The position numbers and the translations under genes are program-made. A stretch of 55,421 nucleotides of DNA from an uncultured Collinsella sp. (GTDB lineage Bacteria; Actinomycetota; Coriobacteriia; Coriobacteriales; Coriobacteriaceae): the NCBI GenBank assembly GCA_900762325.1, contig CAAFGG010000004.1:1-55421 (forward strand), read 5' to 3'. The notes beneath the pieces are model-generated. The model worked only from the letters and a program-made list of their open reading frames with translations, made no database searches and was not told the DNA's origin. Positions within the stretch are counted from its first letter, which is position 1, and every line of letters begins with the position of its first letter. Shown here piece after piece: positions 1 to 8,125 of the stretch.

Positions 1-62
1 ATTTCCGGCGCGGCCCGCTTGGTATCGCGCTTAGATTCGCGAGGTGTCGCGGCAACCGACGC

Positions 63-1040
63 TTACTTGGCGTCGTAGGCCTCGGCATCCCACCAGTCGA
101 GCTGGGCGATGTTGTCGCGGATGTGCTGGCAGCTCTTGTGGAAGCCCTCGAGCTCGTGCTCGGAAAGGTCGAGCGTGTAGACCTCCTCGACGCCCTCGGC
201 GCCGATCACGCACGGCAGGGAGGTGAAGATGCCCTCCTCGCCATACTGGCCGGTCATAAGCGTAGAGGCCGAAAGCACGGCGTGCTCGTTGTGCAGCACG
301 GCGGCACAGACGCGCGCGGCGGAGTTGGCGACGGCGTACTCGGTGCACTGCTTGCCCTGGTAGGTTACGTAGCCGCCCTTGCGTGCGAGCTCCTCGACCT
401 CCATGTGGTCGAAGGCGTACTTGTCGGGATTCTCGGCCTGAAGCTCGTTAAGGCTCTTGCCGGCGATGGTCGCGGCCTTAAAGGCGGCAAGCTGGCTAAA
501 GCCGTGCTCGCCGATCATGTAGGCGTCGATGGACTTGGGGCTCACGCCGACCTTCTTGGAGATCTCGGTGCGCAGGCGGGCCGAATCTAGGCCGCAGCCC
601 GAGCCGATGATCTTCTTGGGATCGTAGCCGGTCAGGTGCCACAGCTCGGTGCACACGACGTCGCAGGGGTTGGAGATGCTCACGAAGATGCCGTCGAAGC
701 CGGCGTCGACAATGCGCTTGGCAAAGGTGCGCGCGGCGTCGGTGGTAAAGAACAGCTCGCCGTCGCGGTTACCGGCGGCCAGCGCGACCTTGCCGGCGGC
801 GTTGACGATGACGTCGCAGCAGGCCAGCTCCTCGTAGTGGTCGTAGCAGTTGACGATCTTGGTGTTGTACGGGACAAACGAAAGGGAGTCGCGCAGGTCC
901 TGGACCTCGGACGTCACCTTGGCCTCGTTGATATCGCACAGGTACAGCTCATCGGCAATGCCCTGCATGAGCAGGCTGTTGGCGACATGTGCTCCTACGT
1001 GGCCCTGGCCGACCACACCGATCTTACGCGTCTGGTACAT
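63..1040 (-). CDS. L-lactate / L-2-hydroxyisocaproate dehydrogenase family protein
   Basis: NAD-dependent 2-hydroxyacid dehydrogenase of the lactate/malate dehydrogenase superfamily, 325 residues, cytoplasmic, expected to interconvert a 2-oxoacid and an L-2-hydroxyacid. Seen: the Rossmann loop GQGHVGAHVA near the N-terminus, an NPCD segment, and IGEHG carrying the catalytic histidine. The substrate loop reads VALAAGNRDGELF, which lacks the usual lactate dehydrogenase QxxGE pattern and looks more like L-2-hydroxyisocaproate dehydrogenases, so the true substrate may be a branched or bulky 2-oxoacid. The start at 1040 is chosen because GAAAGGA lies 7 nt upstream; the frame is open to 1079 but without a comparable site. 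It is divergent from metA with about 210 bp between them. Family assignment is firm, substrate is not. Confidence 0.88.
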   Translation of the reverse strand: MYQTRKIGVVGQGHVGAHVANSLLMQGIADELYLCDINEAKVTSEVQDLRDSLSFVPYNTKIVNCYDHYEELACCDVIVNAAGKVALAAGNRDGELFFTTDAARTFAKRIVDAGFDGIFVSISNPCDVVCTELWHLTGYDPKKIIGSGCGLDSARLRTEISKKVGVSPKSIDAYMIGEHGFSQLAAFKAATIAGKSLNELQAENPDKYAFDHMEVEELARKGGYVTYQGKQCTEYAVANSAARVCAAVLHNEHAVLSASTLMTGQYGEEGIFTSLPCVIGAEGVEEVYTLDLSEHELEGFHKSCQHIRDNIAQLDWWDAEAYDAK

Positions 1041-1251
1041 ATATGTATCCTTTCGGCCGAGTTTTTCGCGTCGAACCATTGTAGCCTCCTGCTATCACTT
1101 TGCCAGACTAAAGCGCCATAGATTTTTGGGACATGCCGTAATCTCTACTTTTGGAGTGATTTGGGCCGCTGGCGGTGTCTCGGAGCGATGTACTCGCGCG
1201 GATGGGGCCGCTCGTTGTACCATAACTGCAACTGACTCGTAAGGAGCATCC

Positions 1252-2178
1252 ATGCCCATTCGCATTCCCGACGCCCTCCCTGCCGCCGCGCAGCTCGAGA
1301 GCGAGAACATCTTTGTCATGACCGAGTACCGCGCGCTGCACCAGGACATCCGTCCGCTGCGCGTGCTCATCCTCAACCTCATGCCCACCAAGATCGCCAC
1401 CGAGACGCAGATCATGCGCAAGCTCTCCAACACGCCGCTGCAGGTGGAGGTGGACCTGCTGCGCACCAAAACGCACGAGGCCACCCACGTGAGCGCCGGC
1501 CACCTGGAGACGTTTTACCGCACGTTCGACGACATCCGCGACATCCACTACGACGGCCTGATCATCACGGGCGCGCCGGTGGAGCAGATGCCGTTCGAGG
1601 AGGTCGACTACTGGCCCGAGCTCTGCCAGATCATGGATTGGTCCACCACGCACGTGCACTCTACGCTGCACATTTGTTGGGGCGCGCAGGCCGGTCTGTA
1701 CCATCATTACGGCATTCAGAAGTATGACCTGCCGGCAAAGGCGAGCGGCGTGTTCGAGCATTATCTGGTCAAGCCGCAAAGCCCGCTGGTCCGCGGCTTT
1801 GACGACCGTTTCTATGCCGTGCATTCGCGCAACACCGATGTGCGCCGCGAGGACGTGGAGGCCGAGCCGCAGCTTGAGGTCGTGGCCGTGTCCGACGAGG
1901 TGGGCCTGTATATTGTCAAGTCGACCGACAGCCGCCGCTTCTTTGTCTTTGGCCACCCCGAGTACGATACCGACACGTTGCGCCTGGAGTACGAGCGCGA
2001 CGTGAAGCGCGGTCTCAACCCCCAGGTGCCGGCGCATTACTTCCCGAACGACGACCCCACCGCCGAGCCGCGCAACGTCTGGCGCAGCCAGGCTCAGCTG
2101 CTCTACACCAACTGGCTCAACTACTACGTCTACCAGACCACGCCCTACGACCTGGCTCGCGCCGGCGAGGAGCACTAG
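1252..2178 (+). CDS. metA: Homoserine O-acyltransferase MetA (predicted acetyltransferase)
   Basis: Activates homoserine by O-acylation at the first committed step of methionine synthesis; cytoplasmic; 308 residues, the usual length. Seen: catalytic Cys142 in HICWGAQA, His235 and Glu237 in FGHPEYD, and the conserved C-terminal block WLNYYVYQTTPYDL. Residue 111 in TGAPVEQMPF is glutamate; E. coli MetA has glycine there. In this family Glu111 is known to favour acetyl-CoA and Gly succinyl-CoA, so I predict homoserine O-acetyltransferase despite the metA name. The start has TAAGGAG about 5 nt upstream. No SAM riboswitch or other leader is recognisable in 1080-1251. A long palindromic repeat follows and may terminate transcription. 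Confidence 0.95.
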   Translation: MPIRIPDALPAAAQLESENIFVMTEYRALHQDIRPLRVLILNLMPTKIATETQIMRKLSNTPLQVEVDLLRTKTHEATHVSAGHLETFYRTFDDIRDIHYDGLIITGAPVEQMPFEEVDYWPELCQIMDWSTTHVHSTLHICWGAQAGLYHHYGIQKYDLPAKASGVFEHYLVKPQSPLVRGFDDRFYAVHSRNTDVRREDVEAEPQLEVVAVSDEVGLYIVKSTDSRRFFVFGHPEYDTDTLRLEYERDVKRGLNPQVPAHYFPNDDPTAEPRNVWRSQAQLLYTNWLNYYVYQTTPYDLARAGEEH

Positions 2179-2227
2179 GCCGCTGTCGTGGCTGTGGCTG
2201 CGGCGGTTATCGTGGCCGCTACGCGAC

Positions 2228-2327
2228 GAGCGTGGATAATCGGACGCATGTTGAATGAGCGTGGATAATCTCCCACTTTTGGTCGAGGAACAGGCCCAAA
2301 GTGGGAGATTTTCCACGCTCGATTTTT
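2228..2327. repeat. Intergenic palindromic repeat, copy 1 (GAGCGTGGATAATC family)
   Basis: Two copies of the core GAGCGTGGATAATC start at 2228 and 2257, 29 nt apart. The second core opens a hairpin: the arm at 2257-2279 is complementary to 2298-2320 over 23 positions with one mismatch, and the loop is 18 nt. A T-rich run (GATTTTTC) follows, so the structure may also terminate metA. Related copies lie at 3606-3770 and 7694-7814. Confidence 0.8.
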
Positions 2328-2616
2328 CTGCGGCTGTCGTAGGCGGCAGCACCACGCGTCGAGTGTTTACGGACAGCATCGCAAACTAGGTAGTTTCGAG
2401 CCACAGCATATTTTCTTTTAAGGAAATCGACGGCTTTTGAGGCATAAAGATGTGGAGACAGGGACCTCTGGACAACCGCTCTACCTGCAGATATAGAGCA
2501 TTGGCCTAAAACGTCCAAAACCGTCAAGCATTTGGTCAGCTGCTGGACAGCATTTGGTCAGACTTCGCATGAAACCGTCTGGTACGTTGGCGCCGTTCCA
2601 AGAGTTTGGAGGCGAC

Positions 2617-3579
2617 ATGGCAAACATGACGGCGAATCAAAGACTTGCAGGTCACATTAAGGCATGCGAACAGCAGATGAGCTGCGTGTACGCGCGAACT
2701 GCGGCGGAGGCAAAGCAGATTGAGCGACGGGTGGCGGCGGGAAGTCTAGAGGCGGTCATGCCAGGGCTGTATGCGCGTCCGGAATATTGGTCCGAACTCA
2801 AGTTTCGACAGCGTTATCTGCATCGGGTGCGGGCCCTTGCGCAAAAGCATCCCGACTGGACGTTTTGCTCCTATACGGCGGCTGTTATCTATGGCCTTTC
2901 GGTTTCGCATGCCAATTTGACGCACATCCATATCGCCGTGGCACCGGCACAATCAACGACGCCGGACTCTCAGGTCGTTCGCCATCGTTATGTTCGTCAA
3001 ACACGGGCCACCCAGATGGACATTGCCGTGACCGATATCGATCAAACGATTACGGATTGCCTGGTCGATGCATCGTTTGTCGAGGGACTGATCATTGCGG
3101 ACTCGGTGCTTCATGAGCAGCTGTTGTCGAAGGAGCATCTCGTTGAGGCAGTCAACAAGCTTGGCTTAAATCGTCGCGGTGTTGTGACGGCGCGCAGGGT
3201 TGCACGGTATGCCGATGGCCTGTCGGAAAGCGGTGGCGAGTCCAAGGCGCGCGCCCTGATGATCGAGCGCGGCTGGCAGACGCCGGAGCTGCAAATTGAG
3301 CTGTTCGACCCGGTTGAGCCGGGACGGCCGTATCGCGTCGACTACTTGTGGCGCGTGGAAGATCGGCTGATCATCGGGGAATTTGACGGATTCGTTAAAA
3401 GCGAGAAGGCAGCGGAGGAGGGCAAGCTCGCAAAGGCGCAGTTTGATGAGCGCCAGCGCGAGTCGAGGCTTTCGCTGCTTGATAACTGCAGGATCGTGCG
3501 CTTGTGCTGGGATGATCTGAGGGATCCGGCAAAGCTCGATCGCAAGCTCAAAGTTGCCGGCGTGCCGCGTGCATGTTGA
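2617..3579 (+). CDS. AbiEi-antitoxin-like protein with C-terminal DUF559-type nuclease-like domain
   Basis: 320 residues, cytoplasmic. The N-terminal half has the look of AbiEi-type antitoxin or transcriptional regulator proteins (a short helical N-terminus, then PGLYARPEYW and FCSYTAAVIYGL). The C-terminal part, from about residue 230, contains RVDYLW, IIGEFDGFVKS and a later RLCWDDL, the D-x-ExD-x-K arrangement typical of DUF559/Vsr-like PD-(D/E)xK folds. The start at 2617 is preferred because GGAGG lies 4 nt upstream; the frame is open further 5'. No AbiEii toxin partner is next to it, so it is an orphan. It is flanked on both sides by the same palindromic repeat family, unlike any other gene here. 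Function is not known; involvement in defence is inference. Confidence 0.7.
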   Translation: MANMTANQRLAGHIKACEQQMSCVYARTAAEAKQIERRVAAGSLEAVMPGLYARPEYWSELKFRQRYLHRVRALAQKHPDWTFCSYTAAVIYGLSVSHANLTHIHIAVAPAQSTTPDSQVVRHRYVRQTRATQMDIAVTDIDQTITDCLVDASFVEGLIIADSVLHEQLLSKEHLVEAVNKLGLNRRGVVTARRVARYADGLSESGGESKARALMIERGWQTPELQIELFDPVEPGRPYRVDYLWRVEDRLIIGEFDGFVKSEKAAEEGKLAKAQFDERQRESRLSLLDNCRIVRLCWDDLRDPAKLDRKLKVAGVPRAC

Positions 3580-3605
3580 GGCGGTTGCGGGGCGTTAAGC
3601 TGCAC

Positions 3606-3770
3606 GAGCGCGGATAATCGGACACACGAGCGCGGAAATCTGGACGCGCGTTGATTGAGCGTGGATTTTCAGACATACGAGCGTGGATTATCGGACGTTT
3701 GAATAATGAGCGTGGATAATCTCCCGTTTTTTGCCCCCGAACAGTCCCAAAGTGGGAGTTTTTCCACGCT
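3606..3770. repeat. Intergenic palindromic repeat, copy 2 (five cores in 22/29-nt alternation)
   Basis: Cores of the form GAGCGyGGAwwwTC start at 3606, 3628, 3657, 3679 and 3708, so the spacing alternates 22, 29, 22, 29 (a 51-nt double unit). The last core opens a hairpin whose right arm ends with GTGGGAG...TCCACGC at 3752-3769; this stem has more mismatches than copy 1. The TCCCAAAGTGGGAG segment is shared with copy 1. Confidence 0.8.
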
Positions 3771-3797
3771 TATCTTGCGGGTGCGATACAACGACAT

Positions 3798-4394
3798 TTA
3801 GGCGCTGACGATGTTGGGCAGCGGCAGGTCGTGGACGTCGGTGGGGACGTGGTCGATGCGCTGTTCGTCAAAGGCGATGCCGACGATTTGACATGCGGGC
3901 GAGAGCATGGACAGGTAACGGTCGTAGCAGCCGCCGCCGTAGCCCAGGCGCGCGCCGGTTTGGTCGAAGGCCACGAGCGGCACAACAATCATGTCGAGTG
4001 CTTCGGCAGGCACGATGGGGAAGCGGTTGCTGCCGATGTCCGCGGCAGCGAAGGCTCGCGTGGGATGAGTGATAAACGGAGCCGCGGACGCATCGTCGGC
4101 GGCAACTGCCCGCATGCACATACGCTGGCCACAAGCTGCGGCTTCGGCTGCCGAGAGCATGCACGGATAGGCTGCGCGCCAGCCGCGCGCGGCGGCCGCA
4201 GCGGCAAACGCGGCAGGGTCTGCCTCGGAACCCATCGCGGCATAGACGGCAACGGTGCGCGGCGCCGCGGCATCCAAGCGGCCCAGCAGCTCAACCAGCC
4301 GTGCACAGATATCAGCAGACTTCGCTGCCCGCAAGTCCAAATCAAGAGCATCGCGCCGAGCAATCACCGCCCGCCGCAACTCAGCCTTATCCAT
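3798..4394 (-). CDS. 5-formyltetrahydrofolate cyclo-ligase
   Basis: Converts 5-formyltetrahydrofolate to 5,10-methenyltetrahydrofolate using ATP, returning a storage folate to one-carbon metabolism; cytoplasmic, 198 residues, normal for the family. Seen: N-terminal basic helix KAELRRAVIARRDAL, and the signature LGYGGGCYDRYL near the C-terminus, which binds the nucleotide phosphate. The start MDKAEL at 4394 is chosen on homology and a nearby GGGAG-type site; the open frame extends nine codons further. It is in the same orientation as the M16C protease gene upstream but separated from it by about 120 bp holding a repeat and hairpin, so co-transcription is uncertain. Confidence 0.92.
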   Translation of the reverse strand: MDKAELRRAVIARRDALDLDLRAAKSADICARLVELLGRLDAAAPRTVAVYAAMGSEADPAAFAAAAAARGWRAAYPCMLSAAEAAACGQRMCMRAVAADDASAAPFITHPTRAFAAADIGSNRFPIVPAEALDMIVVPLVAFDQTGARLGYGGGCYDRYLSMLSPACQIVGIAFDEQRIDHVPTDVHDLPLPNIVSA

Positions 4395-4417
4395 TCCAGC
4401 CCCCTCTCCCAAACCTA

Positions 4418-4506
4418 CCAAAAAGGGACAGGTTTATTTTGGCAGGTTTTATCTGGGCAAATGTCGAAACCACCACAAAGGTGCCTGTCCCCTTTGTGGT
4501 GGTTTT
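4418..4506. repeat. GGGACAGG-type intergenic repeat with perfect hairpin
   Basis: A segment with AAAAAGGGACAGGTTTATTT at its 5' side and a following TTTATCTGGGCAAA recurs inverted at about 52799-52847. Next to it, 4470-4481 and 4491-4502 form a perfect 12-bp stem (CCACCACAAAGG) around a 9-nt loop. The + strand has a TTTT run after the stem and the minus strand a TTT, so it could terminate the protease transcript on the minus strand. Confidence 0.7.
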
Positions 4507-4517
4507 GCTTGCTGTGG

Positions 4518-7500
4518 CTAGCCCAGCAGGTCGACTACGTTGAAGTTGGCGTTGCTCTTGGCGATGACGTCGCGGCCGCCAAAGACGCAGGTGGGCGACT
4601 CGGCTGCGATGCGCGTCACGTCGGTGCCGAGCGAGCGCAGCTCACCGGGCGTGGCGGCGAGCATCTGGGCGCGACGCTCCTCGCGCGCATGCGGATCGAG
4701 CCCGGCCAGGTAGGTCGTGTTGCGGCGCTTGGTGAGCGCGTACGGCTTCACCGGCGCGTCCATGCCGCTCACGCAGCTCACGATAAAGCCCTCAAAGGCG
4801 GCTTCGTCGGGCTCAAAGCTGCCAAGCCATGCACCCGCGCGCTCCACGCGCTCAATCGAAGGATCGATCGCCGGGTCGCGGTAGGTGTAGAACGCCGCCT
4901 GACGCTCACCTGCCGCGCGGAATCCGCAGCCGTACGCCCCGCCCTTCACGCGGATCTCGTTCCACAGGTAGTCGTAGGAGAGCGCGTTGGCAGCCACGGC
5001 CCAAGTGCCTGTCACGTCAATGCCCAGGCGACGCGGGTCGCACGCGCTTGCCGCAAAGCAGATGTCGCTGGGGATCACGAAAGCCTCGTGGCGGTCGCAC
5101 GGCGCCGGCACCACGAGCGCGTCGCGGCCGGCACCATCGCCCGCGCCAAGCCCTAGGTTGCCCGCGGCATCCCAGTACGCGTCAAAGTCCTCATCGCTGC
5201 CGGTAAAGCTCGCCATGCAGCCATCGGCCACAAAGATGCGGCCTGCCAGCTCGGCAAGCTTGGCGCGCAGGTCGTCCAGGCGCTCGTCAAAGTGGTCGAG
5301 CAGATCGCGCAGGAACAGGTAGAAGTCCACGCCCGAAAGCTGCTCGCGCACCACGGCCGAAGGCGAGCTGTAGCTCATCGCGCGACCGAGCGCCGCCGAG
5401 TGACCGTTGTTGATAAAGCCCTGCTCAAGCCCAATGCGAATCTGCGTGAGCACGTCGCGCACGCGGTCGGCGTCGGCATCTGCCAAAAGCGTGCTCGACC
5501 ACACCTCGCGCGGCAGGCTCGCCAGCGCACCGATCTTCTCGGACAGGGCACCGGCGCTCACCAGCAGGTAGGGGCGCGCGCCGTTTACGTCGGGCTGGGT
5601 CATGACCTCGGTCGTAAAGCTCAAAAAGCCTAGCTTGCCGGCGAGCAAGTTGTCGAGTTCCTCGGCCGAGTGCTCGCTCGTGGGCAGCTGCTTGAGCAGG
5701 CGGCAGAGCAGCGTTACATAGGGCAGGTCCTCAAACGCGACGCAGCTCAGGTCGAAATACTGCATGGCGTAGGCCAAACGGTTGGTAGGGATGCCGTGGC
5801 GCAGGCAGGGGATGGGCGCGGTCGTGTCTACGACCAGCGGCGGCTCGGGGCGCGCCTCGCCAATGTCGGACACGCGCAGGCGCGGCAGCGTGGCCTTGGC
5901 CTCGGGCGTGTCCTCCGCCTCCTGCGCGGCACGCAGCGCGGCCGTGCGCTCGACCACGTCGGCCAGCTCGGCATCGGTCATGGCGTCGCGTTTGGCTGCC
6001 AGCTCGGCGGCTCCGGCGCCCTCCGAACCCTCGGCGGCATCCACCGGTACCAGCTCGACCAGCGCCATGTGGTCGTTTTCCAGCACGAGCTCGCGCAGCA
6101 GGTCCTCAAAATAGCTGCCGTCCAGCTCGCCGCGCAGTTCCTCGTACACCGGACCGTACTTGAGCGCCAGCGTTGCAGCATCGTCATCGTAGAGCCAGGT
6201 GCTCAGCGCGTCGCACGCAATGGCCACGCCGTCAGCGATACCGTAGTCGCGCTGGCGCAGGTCGTATTCGTTGCTACTGATGATAGCTTCCAGGCGCTCG
6301 CGCGGAACGCCGTGCTCGCACAGGTCGCGGCAGGCGTCCTGGAACACGCGACGCAGCTCGCGCGCCACGCCGGGCTGCGCGTTTTGCAGCATGATGAGCT
6401 CGTAGGGCTGCAGGCTCTCGGCCGCGGTATAGCTCACCACGTTGCCGCCCAGGCCGGCGGCCAGAATGGCCTTCTTAACTGGCGCCTCGTTAGAACCCAG
6501 CAGCGCCTCAAACAGGATATCCGCCGCGATCGTACGCTTGCGGTCGAGCGCGCTGCCCAGCACAAGGCCCAGGCCCACCAAGGCGTTCTCGGGTGTGGTG
6601 GACATCTCGATGCGTTTGTACTCGCAGGTCACGGGTGCCTGCACGACCAGCGGATTGGGCGCCAGCATGGACGGGTCCTCGCCGGCGGCAACGGCTGCGT
6701 CCATGCGGCAGCTCGCGGCACTCGGCTGCGACAGATAGCGCTCGTCCAAAAAGGCCAACGCGCGGTCCACGTCCAGGTCGCCGTAGAGCGTGATGTAGGA
6801 GTTGGAAGGATTGTAGTGGCGCGCGTGCGTGTCCAGGAACTGCTCGTAGGTGAGCGTGGGAATCGCGCGCGGATCGCCGCCGCTCTCATGCGCATAGGCG
6901 GTGTCGGGATAGAGCGCGGCGTTGACGGCGTCGTCCAGCACGCTCATGGGGTCGGACAGCGCACCCTTCATCTCGTTGAACACCACGCCGTTATAGCGCA
7001 GCGTGCCCTCGTGCAGGCTCGCGGCGCTGCCATCGCCCTCGCCCTCGGCGCCCTCCGGCAGGTCCAACTCGTAGTGCCAGCCCTCCTGCTCAAAAATGGT
7101 GGGTTTGGTATAGATGGCCGGGTTGAACACCGCGTCCAGGTACACGTCCATCAGGTTGTACAGATCTTGCTCGTTGGTGGTGGCAACGGGGTAGATGGTC
7201 TTGTCGGGGTAGGTCATGGCGTTGAGAAACGTCTGCATGGAGCTCTTGATCAGGTCGACAAACGGCTCCTTGACGGGAAACTTAGCCGATCCGCACAGCA
7301 CCGAGTGCTCAAGAATATGGAACACGCCGGTGGAGTCGGCCGGCGGCGTCTTAAAGCCAATGGCAAAGGCTTTGTTTTCGTCGTCGCACGCCAGGTACAG
7401 CAGGCGAGCGCCCGAGGCGGTGTGGCGCAGCACGTAGGCGTCCGAGTCGAGCTCGGGCACGGTCTCGCAACGCTCGACGGCAAAGCCGTGGCAGGTGGTG

Positions 7501-7556
7501 CCGGGTGCCAGCAGCGCGGCGGCTGCGGCGCGCGGGTCGGTTGAGGTGGTGGGCAT
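4518..7556 (-). CDS. M16C family metalloprotease (presequence protease / insulinase type)
   Basis: Large zinc peptidase, 1012 residues, the full length expected of M16C enzymes, which form a closed chamber from four homologous domains and degrade peptides. Seen: the inverted zinc motif HILEH in FHILEHSVLCGS near residue 75, with the downstream acidic segment FNEMKGALSDP that supplies the third ligand. The middle holds an acidic, alanine-rich hinge (AEGSEGAGAAELAAKRDAM). There is no signal peptide, so it is probably cytoplasmic and acts on peptides. The start MPTTSTD at 7556 has AAAGGAG upstream on its strand; the longer frame to 7763 runs into repeats. It is followed by the repeat and hairpin at 4418-4506. 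Confidence 0.93.
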   Translation of the reverse strand: MPTTSTDPRAAAAALLAPGTTCHGFAVERCETVPELDSDAYVLRHTASGARLLYLACDDENKAFAIGFKTPPADSTGVFHILEHSVLCGSAKFPVKEPFVDLIKSSMQTFLNAMTYPDKTIYPVATTNEQDLYNLMDVYLDAVFNPAIYTKPTIFEQEGWHYELDLPEGAEGEGDGSAASLHEGTLRYNGVVFNEMKGALSDPMSVLDDAVNAALYPDTAYAHESGGDPRAIPTLTYEQFLDTHARHYNPSNSYITLYGDLDVDRALAFLDERYLSQPSAASCRMDAAVAAGEDPSMLAPNPLVVQAPVTCEYKRIEMSTTPENALVGLGLVLGSALDRKRTIAADILFEALLGSNEAPVKKAILAAGLGGNVVSYTAAESLQPYELIMLQNAQPGVARELRRVFQDACRDLCEHGVPRERLEAIISSNEYDLRQRDYGIADGVAIACDALSTWLYDDDAATLALKYGPVYEELRGELDGSYFEDLLRELVLENDHMALVELVPVDAAEGSEGAGAAELAAKRDAMTDAELADVVERTAALRAAQEAEDTPEAKATLPRLRVSDIGEARPEPPLVVDTTAPIPCLRHGIPTNRLAYAMQYFDLSCVAFEDLPYVTLLCRLLKQLPTSEHSAEELDNLLAGKLGFLSFTTEVMTQPDVNGARPYLLVSAGALSEKIGALASLPREVWSSTLLADADADRVRDVLTQIRIGLEQGFINNGHSAALGRAMSYSSPSAVVREQLSGVDFYLFLRDLLDHFDERLDDLRAKLAELAGRIFVADGCMASFTGSDEDFDAYWDAAGNLGLGAGDGAGRDALVVPAPCDRHEAFVIPSDICFAASACDPRRLGIDVTGTWAVAANALSYDYLWNEIRVKGGAYGCGFRAAGERQAAFYTYRDPAIDPSIERVERAGAWLGSFEPDEAAFEGFIVSCVSGMDAPVKPYALTKRRNTTYLAGLDPHAREERRAQMLAATPGELRSLGTDVTRIAAESPTCVFGGRDVIAKSNANFNVVDLLG

Positions 7557-7693
7557 ATGCAGTCTCCTTTGACGCCCCAGCGGGGGCGAATCGAGTCGAA
7601 TCCCCGAGAGTATACCCATATGGGGCCGCGGCTCTGCGACGAACTGAAGACGATGCCAGCGGATTGGACAAAGGCCCCGCGCGTTCACCGCAC

Positions 7694-7814
7694 GAGCGTG
7701 GAAACTTGGACGCCTATCGAATGAGAGTGGATTTTCGGACGGAATCAGCCTCAAAACGCCCAAAAACCGTCCAAATATCCACCCTCATTTCCCGACCGTC
7801 CAAAATCCACGCTC
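7694..7814. repeat. Intergenic palindromic repeat, copy 3
   Basis: Cores at 7694 (GAGCGTGGAAACTTGGAC) and 7723 (GAGAGTGGATTTTCGGAC) are 29 nt apart, the same spacing as in copies 1 and 2. Two inverted cores follow at about 7769-7786 and 7798-7814, so the element can fold into a long hairpin. This copy is more diverged than the other two. Nothing else is visible between 7571 and 7693. Confidence 0.75.
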
Positions 7815-7828
7815 ATCCGCCGCCCGCA

Positions 7829-8064
7829 CATCTCTCATATCTCATTCGTCTCTAATACGAGAGATAACAGAAAGATGAGAGATTAATATGAGAGATAACA
7901 ATGCTGCAAAGAGACAGACAACCATGGTATTGTCTCAATATAGATTGTTTTACCAGCGAAAACATGTTTAAATGAAACAGATGACAGACATCTTATCTTT
8001 CATCTCTCACTCCTCTCTAATATGAGAGATAACAGAAAGATGAGAGATAATTACGAGAGATAAC
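7829..8064 (+). promoter_or_regulatory. Two clusters of GAGAGATAA boxes (putative operator)
   Basis: Cluster 1 has GAGAGATAAC at 7859, GAGAGATTAA at 7877 and GAGAGATAAC at 7890. Cluster 2 has GAGAGATAAC at 8024, GAGAGATAA at 8042 and GAGAGATAAC at 8055. The spacing is 18 then 13 nt in both clusters, and the clusters are exactly 165 nt apart. Inverted TCTCTC boxes precede each cluster (7831 and 8003). Between them 7916-7935 is a separate dyad, AGACAA-N8-TTGTCT. The block ends about 60 nt before the AlbA_2 regulator gene, so autoregulation is the simplest inference. Confidence 0.65.
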
Positions 8065-8125
8065 TGAGAGACGAAGGAAATCTATTCGCGGCATTCTTCG
8101 CAGAACCGAGCGAAAGGACGTGCAG

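Noticed and set aside
1080..1251. SAM or other methionine riboswitch before metA
   Set aside because: No recognisable core or terminator; the leader is short and shows no strong stem.
3606..3770. CRISPR-like array of repeated GAGCGTGG units
   Set aside because: Units are 18 nt, imperfect, and the alternating 22/29-nt steps leave only 4-11 nt between cores; there are no cas genes.
8120..8122. GTG start for the AlbA_2 regulator
   Set aside because: Only 1 nt from the AAAGGA site; the ATG six bases on has proper 7-nt spacing.
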